Below, one piece after another: positions 50,687-57,823 of a DNA stretch of 64,000 nt. Below the pieces are notes generated by a model. The model was not told the origin of the DNA, made no database searches, and saw nothing but the letters and a program-made list of their open reading frames with translations. Every line of letters begins with the position of its first letter. Position 1 is the first letter of the stretch. Made by a program: the position numbers and the translations under genes. Source of the stretch: Spirochaetota bacterium (lineage in GTDB: Bacteria; Spirochaetota; Spirochaetia; Treponematales; UBA12059); assembly GCA_022703505.1 (NCBI GenBank), contig JAKLDN010000002.1:1-64000 (forward strand), given 5' to 3'.

Positions 50687-51658
50687 ATGATGAGGATACT
50701 GGTGATCGGAGGGGCCGGGTACATAGGGAGCCACGTGGCCCGGGCCTTCCTGGACCGGGGCGCGGAGGTCACGGTCTTCGACAACCTCTCCACGGGGGTC
50801 CGGGAGAATCTCTTTCCCGAGGCCCGGTTCGAGGAGGGGGACATCCTGGACTACGGCCGCCTCGAGGCCGTGATGAAGGGGGGCTACGACGCCCTGGTCC
50901 ACCTGGCCGCCTTCAAGGCCGCCGGGGAGTCCATGGAGAAGCCCGAGAAGTACTCGGTGAACAACATCTCCGGGACCCTGAACATCCTGAACGCCGCCTG
51001 CGCCGCCGGGGTGCGCCGGATCGTCTTCTCCTCCTCCGCGGCGGTCTACGGGGAGCCCGAGTACGTACCCCTGGACGAGGGGCACCCGACGAATCCGGAG
51101 AACTACTACGGCTTCACGAAGCTGGAGATCGAGCGCTTCCTGGGCTGGTACGACAAGCTCAAGGGCATCCGCTTCGCCGCCCTGCGCTACTTCAACGCCG
51201 CCGGGTACGACGAGGCCGGCCGGGTCCGGGGCCTGGAGCGGAATCCCGCCAACCTCATCCCCGTGATCATGGAGGTGGCCGTCGGGCGCCGGGCCGAGCT
51301 CAAGGTCTTCGGCACCGACTACCCGACCCCGGACGGCACGGGGGTCCGGGACTACGTCCACGTCTCCGACCTGGCGGAGGCCCACGTCGCGGGCCTCGAG
51401 TACATCGGGAAGCACGACCGCAGCCTGACCGTCAACCTGGGCAGCGAGGAGGGCCTCTCGGTCCTGGAGATCCTCGAGGCCGCCCGGAAGATCACCGGGA
51501 AGCCCATCCCCGCGGCCATGACCGCCCGGCGTCCCGGGGATCCCGCCAAGCTGGTGGCCTCCTCCGCCCGGGCCCGGGAGCTCCTGGGCTGGACCGCCCG
51601 CCGCTCCGACGCCGCCACCCTCGTCCGGACTACCTGGGAGGCATACACTAGAGACTGA
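50687..51658 (+). CDS. galE: UDP-glucose 4-epimerase (GalE)
   Basis: 323 residues of the extended SDR family. RILVIGGAGYIGSHVARAFL is the NAD-binding GxxGxxG, VHLAAFKAAGESMEKPEKY is GalE-specific, IVFSSSAAVYGEP holds the Ser/Thr, and NYYGFTKLEIERF the YxxxK. RFAALRYFNAAGYD, NLIPVIMEVA and FGTDYPTPDGTGVRDYVHV are diagnostic of UDP-galactose/glucose epimerases. It interconverts UDP-Glc and UDP-Gal in the cytosol. Two tandem ATGs (50687, 50690) follow GGGGAGAGG. Its last 24 bases are included in a 172-base tandem duplication downstream. Confidence 0.95.
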   Translation: MMRILVIGGAGYIGSHVARAFLDRGAEVTVFDNLSTGVRENLFPEARFEEGDILDYGRLEAVMKGGYDALVHLAAFKAAGESMEKPEKYSVNNISGTLNILNAACAAGVRRIVFSSSAAVYGEPEYVPLDEGHPTNPENYYGFTKLEIERFLGWYDKLKGIRFAALRYFNAAGYDEAGRVRGLERNPANLIPVIMEVAVGRRAELKVFGTDYPTPDGTGVRDYVHVSDLAEAHVAGLEYIGKHDRSLTVNLGSEEGLSVLEILEAARKITGKPIPAAMTARRPGDPAKLVASSARARELLGWTARRSDAATLVRTTWEAYTRD

Positions 51659-51978
51659 AATCGTTTCGGAATACTCGATGAAGCCCGCAGGGCTTCATCG
51701 CCGCGAGGGCGGCTCGGCCGCCCTCGCGCGGACTAGGTTAGAGAAACTCGACGAAGCCCTGCGGGCTTCGTCGCCGTCGATCCGGCAAAGCCGGATTGAC
51801 GCGACGTGGGAGGCATACACTAGAGACTGAAACCGTTTCGGAATACTCGATGAAGCCCGTAGGGCTTCATCGCCCCGAGGGCGGCTCGGCCGCCCTCGCG
51901 CGGACTAGGGTTCCTGGGAATCGACGAAGCCCGAAGGACTGCGGCGCCGTCGATCCGGCCAAGCCGGATCGACGCGAC
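51635..51978 (+). repeat. Tandem duplication of galE tail plus four palindromes
   Basis: Two near-identical units of about 172 bases lie head to tail at 51635-51805 and 51807-51978. The first 103 bases of each match with three differences. Each unit holds the galE 3' end (TGGGAGGCATACACTAGAGA and TGA), a palindrome with arms CGATGAAGCCC/GGGCTTCATCG, one with arms CGAGGGCGG/CCGCCCTCG, a CGACGAAGCCC-type palindrome (decayed in unit 2), and one with arms TCGATCCGGC/GCCGGATCGA. The CGACGAAGC family is shared with the proS region and 24504-24528. Confidence 0.9.
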
Positions 51979-51988
51979 ACCCCGGCAC

Positions 51989-52017
51989 TTGACAGGGCCC
52001 GGGCCGCGGATTACCTT
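51989..52017 (+). promoter_or_regulatory. Promoter upstream of the riboswitch and CDF gene
   Basis: TTGACA at 51989-51994 is followed after 17 bases by TACCTT at 52012-52017. The start would fall near 52023, directly at the 5' edge of the riboswitch candidate. Confidence 0.6.
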
Positions 52018-52120
52018 CCAGATCAGGATCAGGCGGCCTTCCCCCACCGGGGCGGGCGGAGCCGGGCTACACGCAGCGGAAACCACCCGCGGGACCACCA
52101 TTCGGCCCCGCGGGTTTTTT
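52018..52120 (+). ncRNA. Candidate NiCo (czcD-type) riboswitch
   Basis: The leader of the CDF metal-exporter gene shows, in order, ATCAGGC (52028-52034), a GC-rich hairpin region (CCCCCACCGGGGC), GGAGCCGGGCT (52058-52068), a short loop, AGCGGAAAC (52075-52083) and GGGAC (52091-52095). These match, from memory, the conserved interhelical segments of NiCo riboswitches (CAGGCA, GCAGCCGGGCU, AGCGGCAACA, GGGAC), which bind Ni2+/Co2+ and control czcD-type exporters. The terminator at 52085-52120 overlaps the 3' part, so metal binding could prevent terminator formation. I could not draw P1 with certainty. A covariance search is needed for proof. Confidence 0.62.
52085..52120 (+). terminator. Intrinsic terminator overlapping the riboswitch 3' end
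   Basis: Arms ACCCGCGGG (52085-52093) and CCCGCGGGT (52107-52115) form a perfect 9-bp stem with a 13-base loop, followed by a T6 run (52115-52120). It lies between the promoter and the CDF coding region and so acts as an attenuator rather than a gene-end terminator. Confidence 0.88.
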
Positions 52121-52156
52121 ATCGTCCCGGGGCCTCTCGAAAGGCGGAACCGAACG

Positions 52157-53020
52157 ATGGACGAAAAACGCAGGCTGGGGTACTTCGAAGGGACGCTGTC
52201 GGCGGTCCTCAATACCCTGCTCTTCGGGTTCAAGATCTGGGTCGGGGCGGCCGCGGGTTCCGTGGCCATGATCGCCGACGCCTGGCACACCATGTCGGAC
52301 ACCCTGACCTCCCTGGTGGTGATCCTGGGATTCTGGATCTCCGGGAAGCCCGGGGACCGAAAACACCCCTTCGGTCACGGCCGGGCGGAGCTCGTGGCGG
52401 CCGTCGTCATCGGGACGCTCCTGGGCGTGGTGGGGGTGAATTTCCTGCGGGATTCCGCCGTTCAACTGAGGGAACGCCGGGGAGCCGAGTTCGACGTGGC
52501 GGCCCTCATCGTGTTCGGGGTCTCGGTGATCCTGAAGGAAGCCATCGCCCGGTTCTCGATCCGGGCCGGGCGCCGGGTGAAATCCCAGTCCCTGGTGGCG
52601 GACGGCTGGCACCACCGGAGCGACGCCCTGGCCTCGGCGCTCATCCTGGCCGGGGCCCTGCTCCAGCGGAGATTCTGGTGGATCGACGGGGTCCTGGGGA
52701 TCGGGGTGTCCCTGCTGATCCTGTACGCTGCCTACGGCATCATCCGGGAAGCCGCGGACACCCTCCTGGGTGAGTGCCCCGACGAGGACACCGTCCGGGG
52801 CATCCGGGAGATCCTGGCCCGGCTCACCCCCGAGGCCACCGACATCCACCACATCCACATCCACCGCTACGGCGACCACGTGGAGGTCACCCTCCATATC
52901 CGCATGCCCCCGGAGATGTCCGTACGCGAAGCCCACGGGATCGCCACGAGCCTGGAAACCGAACTCCGGCAAACCCTGGGGTGGGAGGCCACGGTGCACC
53001 TGGAGCCGCGGCAGGGGTGA
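52157..53020 (+). CDS. Cation diffusion facilitator (CDF) metal exporter
   Basis: 287 residues with six membrane segments. CDF signatures are AMIADAWHTMSDTLTSLVVI (TM2, with HxxxD), KHPFGHGRAELVAAVVI before TM3, and LVADGWHHRSDALASALILA (TM5, second HxxxD). The C-terminal cytoplasmic domain has IHHIHIHRYGDHVEVTLHI, His-rich metal-sensing ferredoxin-like fold. Homologues (CzcD, FieF) export Zn, Co, Ni, Fe or Mn using the proton gradient. The HH in TM5 and the riboswitch candidate upstream favour Co/Ni. It is under likely riboswitch attenuation control. Confidence 0.92.
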   Translation: MDEKRRLGYFEGTLSAVLNTLLFGFKIWVGAAAGSVAMIADAWHTMSDTLTSLVVILGFWISGKPGDRKHPFGHGRAELVAAVVIGTLLGVVGVNFLRDSAVQLRERRGAEFDVAALIVFGVSVILKEAIARFSIRAGRRVKSQSLVADGWHHRSDALASALILAGALLQRRFWWIDGVLGIGVSLLILYAAYGIIREAADTLLGECPDEDTVRGIREILARLTPEATDIHHIHIHRYGDHVEVTLHIRMPPEMSVREAHGIATSLETELRQTLGWEATVHLEPRQG

Positions 53021-53114
53021 GGGGCGAGGCTCGGATTCCGGAGCGGGGCGAGCTTCTCAATCCGATTCCGGGGACGTATGATGCTTCCATTCGCACCCAT
53101 AGGGAGGACACCGT

Positions 53115-53417
53115 ATGCTCGCCATCGCCGTAACGTACAAGGCCAAGCCCGGGAAGCGCGAGGAGGCGCTGAGGGCGGCGCGGACCTGCTCCGCCGAGAC
53201 CCGCCGCGAGGCCGGGAACGCGGACTACACCTTCTACGCGGGGATCGACGATCCCCAGACCTTCTTCCTCTTCGAGCACTGGGAGAGCCGGGAGGCCCTG
53301 GATGCCCACCTGAAGTCTTCCCACCTGGCGGCCTTCCGGGCGGCCCTGAAGGACCTGCTGGAAGCTCCGCCCGCCATCCGGATCTACGAGGTGTCGTCCT
53401 TCAAGAACGGACTCTAG
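53115..53417 (+). CDS. Antibiotic biosynthesis monooxygenase-domain protein (YgiN-like)
   Basis: 100 residues of the dimeric ABM ferredoxin-like fold. LAIAVTYKAKPGKREEALRA, EAGNADYTFYAGIDDPQTFF, FEHWESREALDAHLKSSHL and a last strand IRIYEVSSF are typical of putative quinol monooxygenase YgiN/LsrG-like proteins. These act on quinones or small aldehydes without cofactor. Its TAG stop is the first three bases of the palindromic element at 53415-53550. Confidence 0.82.
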   Translation: MLAIAVTYKAKPGKREEALRAARTCSAETRREAGNADYTFYAGIDDPQTFFLFEHWESREALDAHLKSSHLAAFRAALKDLLEAPPAIRIYEVSSFKNGL

Positions 53418-53550
53418 CAGGTTGTTGAAATACTCGAGGCATTTCAACAACCTGCTATGCAATTGCTCGAGAACCATACGGTTCTCTGCGCAATTGCGAC
53501 ATCAAGGTAGTGTTGAAAAAGGCTCTATAGCCTTTTTCAACACCCTGCTA
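53415..53550. repeat. MITE-like palindromic element supplying stop codons to both flanking genes
   Basis: A 136-base element bounded by inverted repeats. The left end TAGCAGGTTGTTGAAA and the reverse complement of the right end, TAGCAGGGTGTTGAAA, agree at 15 of 16 positions. Inside are three hairpins: 53416-53456 (arms AGCAGGTTGTTGAAA), 53459-53497 (arms GCAATTG and GAGAACC/GGTTCTC), and 53510-53543 (arms GTGTTGAAAAAGGCT). The outermost TAG on each side is exactly the stop codon of the ABM gene and of the convergent aspartokinase gene. It can also serve as a bidirectional terminator. Confidence 0.8.
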
Positions 53551-54543
53551 GTTCGTCCGGAACGCGGCGAAGAGGGCCTGGGCCAGGTCCGGGGCGGAGG
53601 CGGCGGGGCAGAGGAAGGACGCGACGTCCGGGTCCTCCGTCGGGACCCGGTCCCGGGACCAGGGAGCCGCGGCCTGTGTGGCCTTGCCGATGCCCTCCCC
53701 GCCCCGACCGGTCCGGAAGAGGATCGTGACCGTCGAGGACTCGGGGTTCTTCTTGTCCACCGCGATCCCCAGGAAGGCCTTCTCGGGGGTCCCGGGACGC
53801 TCGGGACCGATCAGGGTCCCGGGCTTGTAGTCGAAGGTGGACAGGACCCGGACCCGGACCCCGCGCTCCTGGGCGATCCGGGCCGAGCGGTCGTGGAGGA
53901 CCCGGGCCCCGCAGGCCGCCAAGCGGTACATGGACTGATAGTCCAGGTAGTCCAGGAAGGGGGCGTCCGGCACGATCCGGGGATCCGCGGCGGCCACCCC
54001 CGGGACGTCCGTGTAGATGTCCGCGTAGTCCGCCCCCAGGAAGGCGGCAAGGGCTACGGCGGTGGTGTCGCTCCCCCCCCGGCCCAGGGTCGTGATCTGC
54101 CCCTCCGGATTGACGCCCTGGAAGCCCGTCACCACGGGGACCTTCCCGGCGTCCAGGGCGGCCCGGATCCGGGCCGCGTCCGCCGCGACGGGGGTCGCGT
54201 CCCCGTAGGGGCCCTCCGCCCGGATCCCCGCGGTGAAGGCGGTCATCGGGACCGCGGGGGTGCCCCGGGAGGAGAGGAAGGCCGCCACCAGGCAGGCGGA
54301 GACGATCTCCCCGCAGGATGCCATCAGGTCCCGGTTCGCCGCGTCCGCCCCGTTCCCGAAGGGCGAAAGGAGGTCCAGGAGGGTGTCCGTGGCGTAGGGA
54401 GCGCCCCTCCGTCCCATCGCGGAGACGACCAGGACGACCTTGTCCCCCCGGGCGCGGGCGGCCTCGGCCTTGGCGGCCAGGTGTTCCCGGGCCTTCTCGT
54501 CGGCCACGGAGGTCCCTCCGAATTTCTGCACGATCAGGGCCAT
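53548..54543 (-). CDS. lysC: Aspartate kinase, short form
   Basis: 331 residues, shorter than the usual about 400-450. The amino-acid kinase domain is complete: IVQKFGGTSVADEKAREHLA, VVLVVSAMGR, LMASCGEIVSACLVAAFL, ITTLGRGGSDTTAVALAAFL, DIYTDVPGVAAADPRIVPDA and SYxSM-like YLDYQSMYRLA. The C-terminal about 85 residues offer room for only one small ACT-like unit (AFLGIAVDKKNPESSTVTIL) instead of two, so lysine/threonine feedback may be weakened or different. It converts aspartate to aspartyl phosphate. It is the last gene of the operon that contains dapA. Its TAG stop lies in the palindromic element. Confidence 0.9.
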   Translation of the reverse strand: MALIVQKFGGTSVADEKAREHLAAKAEAARARGDKVVLVVSAMGRRGAPYATDTLLDLLSPFGNGADAANRDLMASCGEIVSACLVAAFLSSRGTPAVPMTAFTAGIRAEGPYGDATPVAADAARIRAALDAGKVPVVTGFQGVNPEGQITTLGRGGSDTTAVALAAFLGADYADIYTDVPGVAAADPRIVPDAPFLDYLDYQSMYRLAACGARVLHDRSARIAQERGVRVRVLSTFDYKPGTLIGPERPGTPEKAFLGIAVDKKNPESSTVTILFRTGRGGEGIGKATQAAAPWSRDRVPTEDPDVASFLCPAASAPDLAQALFAAFRTN

Positions 54544-54597
54544 AGATTCCTCCAGAAGTTTGGTTCGGACATCCGGGACGGCGAGCCGCTCGGCTTT

Positions 54598-55122
54598 TTA
54601 AAGCCTGCGCATCGAGATCACGTCGTCCACGTACTCAGCGGGGAATTCCGCGGTCACCACGGCGGTGCGGTTGTTCCGGGCCGGGTTGATCACCGAGACC
54701 ACGGTGCCCCCGCAGACGGGATTCCCCAGACGGTCGACCATCTCGACGCGGTCGCCCTTGGCCGGGACGGGGAGGTATTCCCAGGGGAACCGGATCTTGG
54801 CTCGATCCCCCTCCAGGCTCTTGATCACCACCGCGAGGCCCGGACAGGCGGGAATGCACAGGCCGCAGGCCGTACATTTCTGACGGTCCAGTACGGGCAG
54901 GTTCGTGATGGGCTGGCCCACGGTCAGGGCGCCTTGGGGACAGGAAGTCTCGCAGGGATTGCAGGGGATCTCCTCGATGCATTCCACGCAGACGCAGGGA
55001 TGGGCGGCCAGTTCCTCCCGGGAGGGCACGACCCCCGCTGCCCTCAGTTCCGCCAGAGAGGGAGCTCCCAGGGTCTTCAGGGTCCTGTCGGAGGCATCCG
55101 GGGCGTCGGGGCTCATGGGCAT
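54598..55122 (-). CDS. 4Fe-4S ferredoxin-type subunit of the flavin/Fe-S dehydrogenase
   Basis: 174 residues. Two Cys clusters of the ferredoxin type are seen: CVCVECIEEIPCNPCETSCP and CTACGLCIPACPG. The spacing suits up to two [4Fe-4S] centres. The N-terminal 40 residues are a leader (PSLAELRAAGVVPSREELAA), and the C-terminal about 70 are a beta-rich domain (VEMVDRLGNPVCGGTVVSVI). Similar proteins accompany FAD-dependent proline/hydroxyproline or opine dehydrogenases; the gamma subunit of archaeal L-proline dehydrogenase is an example. The start at 55122 follows AAGGAGAAGGA and overlaps the FAD oxidoreductase gene by 10 bases. Confidence 0.8.
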   Translation of the reverse strand: MPMSPDAPDASDRTLKTLGAPSLAELRAAGVVPSREELAAHPCVCVECIEEIPCNPCETSCPQGALTVGQPITNLPVLDRQKCTACGLCIPACPGLAVVIKSLEGDRAKIRFPWEYLPVPAKGDRVEMVDRLGNPVCGGTVVSVINPARNNRTAVVTAEFPAEYVDDVISMRRL

Positions 55123-56219
55123 TCCTTCTCCTTTTCCGCCAGGATGCGTTCTTTGGCCGTGAAGCGCTTTGCTCCGAAGACTCCCTGCCGGAGGGCCCGG
55201 AGCCGGCGCCGGGTGTCGGCGGTCCGCCTCTCCATCTCCCCGGAATCCAGGTAGCCCATGGAAAAGGCGGCGTGGATCCCCGCAAGGCGGCCTTCCTCCA
55301 TGGCGGTGCTGGCCTCCTCGACCCCCGCGATGTCCCCGACCACGTAGACCGCCGGGACGCTGGAGCGCATGAACTCGTCGTGCAGGGGCATGTGCCCTCC
55401 GAGCTCGGGGACGAAGAAAGTCCGGCACCCCGCCAGGGACGCCAACTCGATCGAGGGGGTCAGCCCCACGGCAAGGCAGATCGTATCCACGTCCAGGGTT
55501 CGTTCCGTACCGGCCAGGGGCTTGAACTTCCCGTCCACCTCTGAGATGACCGCCCGCTCCACCCCCTCGTTTCCCTCGGCCCGGACGATCGTGGTCCGGA
55601 CCAGCATGGGCACTCCGGCGCGCCGGACCTTCGCGGTGTGCACGCCGTAGCCCCCCAGGGCCGGGGCGGCCTCGATGACCGCCGCCACCTCGGCCCCGGC
55701 CTGTATAAGCTGGTAGGCCACGATGACTCCGACGTTGCCGGATCCGACCATCAGGATCCGCTTTCCGGGAAGTACCCTGTGGACGTTGATCAGGGTCTGG
55801 GCGCAGCCCGCGGTCATGACCCCCGGGAGGGTCCACCCCGGGAAGGGCACGGCGTTCTCCGTGGCCCCCGTTGCCAGGATGACCCGGGATGCATCCAGGG
55901 TGTAGGACCTTCGGCGTCCTTCCACAGCCCAGACCTTCAAGTTGGGATCGAGACCCACGACCTCCGTGTCCAGACGGACGTCGATCCCCAGGTCCAGGGA
56001 CTCCCGGAGAAGGTCCTTGCCTATCTCGATGCCCCGGACCCCGGCACGGTGCTCCTGGGACCCGAAGAACTTGTGGATCTGCTTGAAGAGCTGGCCCCCG
56101 GGTTTGGCGTTCTCATCCATCAGGAGGACCGGGGCGCCCGCCCGCTTGAGCTCTATGGCGGCGCAAAGCCCCGCGGGGCCGGCGCCCACCACGACGGCGG
56201 GCCGGGTATCACGCTCCAT
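55113..56219 (-). CDS. FAD/NAD(P)-dependent oxidoreductase (HcnB/OoxA alpha-like subunit)
   Basis: 368 residues. Two dinucleotide folds: VVVGAGPAGLCAAIELKRAG (FAD) and ILMVGSGNVGVIVAYQLIQA (NAD), with VILATGATENAVPFPGW and VYVVGDIAGVEEASTAM as FAD-binding blocks. It matches the pyridine-nucleotide-disulfide family subunit of opine/HCN synthase-type and D-hydroxyproline dehydrogenase complexes. The [2Fe-2S] BFD-like C-terminal domain normally fused to it is a separate gene here (57513-57785). There is no redox-active CxxC disulfide. It overlaps the neighbouring genes on both sides, by 10-11 bases. Confidence 0.87.
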   Translation of the reverse strand: MERDTRPAVVVGAGPAGLCAAIELKRAGAPVLLMDENAKPGGQLFKQIHKFFGSQEHRAGVRGIEIGKDLLRESLDLGIDVRLDTEVVGLDPNLKVWAVEGRRRSYTLDASRVILATGATENAVPFPGWTLPGVMTAGCAQTLINVHRVLPGKRILMVGSGNVGVIVAYQLIQAGAEVAAVIEAAPALGGYGVHTAKVRRAGVPMLVRTTIVRAEGNEGVERAVISEVDGKFKPLAGTERTLDVDTICLAVGLTPSIELASLAGCRTFFVPELGGHMPLHDEFMRSSVPAVYVVGDIAGVEEASTAMEEGRLAGIHAAFSMGYLDSGEMERRTADTRRRLRALRQGVFGAKRFTAKERILAEKEKECP

Positions 56220-56568
56220 CCCGCCCGTCCTCTCCGGCCCAGCGGCCGACGCCTTCCTGTCGTTCCACCCGCATGCCGTCCCGGACCGCGGTCACGCAGG
56301 TCCGCACTCCCGGCACCCCGTCCACGCTCATGACGCAGTCCGTACAGCGGCCGATTCCGCAGAACATCCGGCGGGGAGACCCGTTCTTGGTGTACCGGAG
56401 GATCCCGACCCCCGATGCGATCAGGGCGGAGAGTATGGGTTCCCCCTCCCGGGCCTTCACGGCCCGGTCCTCGAACCAGATGGTCACCTCCCGGAGGGGT
56501 TCCAGGTCGCCCAGGACGGCGTGCCGGGTCACCCGGTTAACGGCGGGCAGTTCCGGACCAGGTTTCAT
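56209..56568 (-). CDS. [2Fe-2S] ferredoxin-like subunit (HcnA/SoxA N-terminal type)
   Basis: 119 residues with the Fer2_4 pattern. VTIWFEDRAVKAREGEPILS is the beta-grasp start, and the cluster residues are FCGIGRCTDCVMSVDG followed by the fourth Cys in VRTCVTAVR. This domain is the HcnA subunit of hydrogen cyanide synthase or the N-terminus of sarcosine oxidase alpha. Here it is a free-standing protein whose gene overlaps both dapA (4 bases) and the FAD oxidoreductase gene (11 bases). Confidence 0.83.
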   Translation of the reverse strand: MKPGPELPAVNRVTRHAVLGDLEPLREVTIWFEDRAVKAREGEPILSALIASGVGILRYTKNGSPRRMFCGIGRCTDCVMSVDGVPGVRTCVTAVRDGMRVERQEGVGRWAGEDGRDGA

Positions 56569-57443
56569 GGAAGGAGTCCCAGGTCCAGGAGGGCCTTCTT
56601 GAGGGCCTGGACGACCTCCAGGGACGCGTCCTTGAGGGGAGGGCGCAGGGAACCCGCGTCGAAACCGCAGAGCTTCAAGGCCGCCTTCAGGGGCACGGGA
56701 TTGGGCTGGAGGAAGAGGGCCCGATTGAGGGGGAGGAGCTTCCCGTGGAGTTCCGCGGCCTTGACCACGTATCCGGCGACGTAGGCTTCGATCATCTCCT
56801 TCATCTGTTTCCCGATCACGTGGCCCGAGACGCTCACGACCCCGTACGCCCCGACCGCCAGGCTCGGGAGGGTCATGGAATCGTCCCCGGTGTAGGCCCG
56901 GAAGCCCGGGGCGGAGTCCCGGACGATCTGGGTCAGCGCTTCCAGGTCCCCGGAGGCTTCCTTCACGTACCGGATGTTCGGCACCTCCCGGGACAGCTTC
57001 ACCACCGTCTCGGGGCGGACGCTGGCGGCGGTCCGGCCGGGGACGTTGTACAGCATCGAGGGGATCTTCACGCTCTCGGCGATCGCCTTGAAGTGGTCGT
57101 AGAGCATCCCCTGGTCGGGCTTGTTGTAGTAGGGCACCACGAGCAGGAGGCCGTCCACCCCGGCTTCCTCGGCGTCCTTCGCGTTGCGGATGGATGCCCG
57201 GGTGTCGTTGGTCCCGACGTTCGCGATGATCGGGACGCGAACGGCCTTCTTCAGGGTCTTGATCAGTTCGATCCTCTCCTCTCTGGAGAGGGTGGGGGAT
57301 TCCCCGGTGGTCCCCGCGGAGACGAAGGCGGTGGCTCCCTCCGCGACCAGGCGGCGGGCCAGTTCGGCGGTCTTGTCGTAGTCCACTTCCAGGTCCGGCC
57401 GGAAGGGTGTGGCCAAGGCCACGATTAGTCGTCCGTATTCCAT
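56565..57443 (-). CDS. dapA: 4-hydroxy-tetrahydrodipicolinate synthase family (DapA or a related aldolase/deaminase)
   Basis: 292 residues, full-length TIM barrel of the NAL/DHDPS superfamily. VSAGTTGESPTLSREER is the carboxylate-binding Thr-Thr loop, SMLYNVPGRTAASVRPE carries the catalytic Tyr and the Arg after NVPxR, IRYVKEASGDLEALTQI holds the Schiff-base Lys, and FRAYTGDDSMTLPSLAVGAYG is the GDD region. These match genuine DapA, and an aspartokinase gene is downstream, which supports lysine/DAP synthesis. However, it is embedded between subunits of a dehydrogenase complex, and hydroxyproline-pathway deaminases belong to the same family. That alternative role is possible. Confidence 0.85.
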   Translation of the reverse strand: MEYGRLIVALATPFRPDLEVDYDKTAELARRLVAEGATAFVSAGTTGESPTLSREERIELIKTLKKAVRVPIIANVGTNDTRASIRNAKDAEEAGVDGLLLVVPYYNKPDQGMLYDHFKAIAESVKIPSMLYNVPGRTAASVRPETVVKLSREVPNIRYVKEASGDLEALTQIVRDSAPGFRAYTGDDSMTLPSLAVGAYGVVSVSGHVIGKQMKEMIEAYVAGYVVKAAELHGKLLPLNRALFLQPNPVPLKAALKLCGFDAGSLRPPLKDASLEVVQALKKALLDLGLLP

Positions 57444-57512
57444 CGCATCCTCCGCTCGTTCGATACTATATATAGTAACACCTTGTCCATAGGTCCGGCG
57501 TCCGGGCCCGGT

Positions 57513-57785
57513 TCATTCCTTGGACCCGTCCATGGAATCCAGGGACACCGGCCGGACCGGCGGCCGGAACGACGAGGGCTCCGCCTCCCCGGGGGAAAGG
57601 CCGAGTTCCTCCGCGAGGATCCTTTCCACAAGACGCCGGCAGGTGCGCCCCTGGCAGATCCCCATCCCGGAGCGCGTCCAGCGCTTGATCTCCTGTACGG
57701 AGCGTGCCCCGCCGCGGATCGCCGCGCGGATCTCCTCCTCCGTGACCTCCTCGCAGCGGCAGATGTAGTTCTCTTCACGGTCCAT
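57513..57785 (-). CDS. BFD-like [2Fe-2S] subunit
   Basis: 90 residues. YICRCEEVTEEEIRAAI and RSGMGICQGRTCRRLVERI give the four-Cys CxC...CxxxxC pattern of bacterioferritin-associated ferredoxin domains. In HcnB/OoxA-type subunits this domain sits at the C-terminus of the FAD protein; here it is independent, as in the delta subunit of archaeal L-proline dehydrogenase. The tail is Pro/Ser-rich. It lies 69 bases upstream of dapA and 38 bases downstream of the regulator gene. Confidence 0.85.
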   Translation of the reverse strand: MDREENYICRCEEVTEEEIRAAIRGGARSVQEIKRWTRSGMGICQGRTCRRLVERILAEELGLSPGEAEPSSFRPPVRPVSLDSMDGSKE

Positions 57786-57823
57786 TCGCAGCTCCTGGGT
57801 CCGGGGTTTCGGGGCCCGCCGGG

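Noticed and set aside
47063-51658. Rightward open frame of about 1500 codons over the FlhG/FapA region
   Set aside because: The stretch before galE is low-complexity Gly/Pro/Arg sequence in the wrong frame over FlhG-like and FapA genes. Only the galE part from 50687 is real.
52018-52120. Leader considered as a yybP-ykoY manganese riboswitch
   Set aside because: The yybP-ykoY core sequences are not visible, whereas the ordered NiCo-type junction blocks are.
56565-57443. Firm naming of the DapA-family gene as a hydroxyproline-pathway deaminase
   Set aside because: All canonical DapA residues are present and aspartokinase is downstream, so the context alone cannot overturn the DapA assignment.
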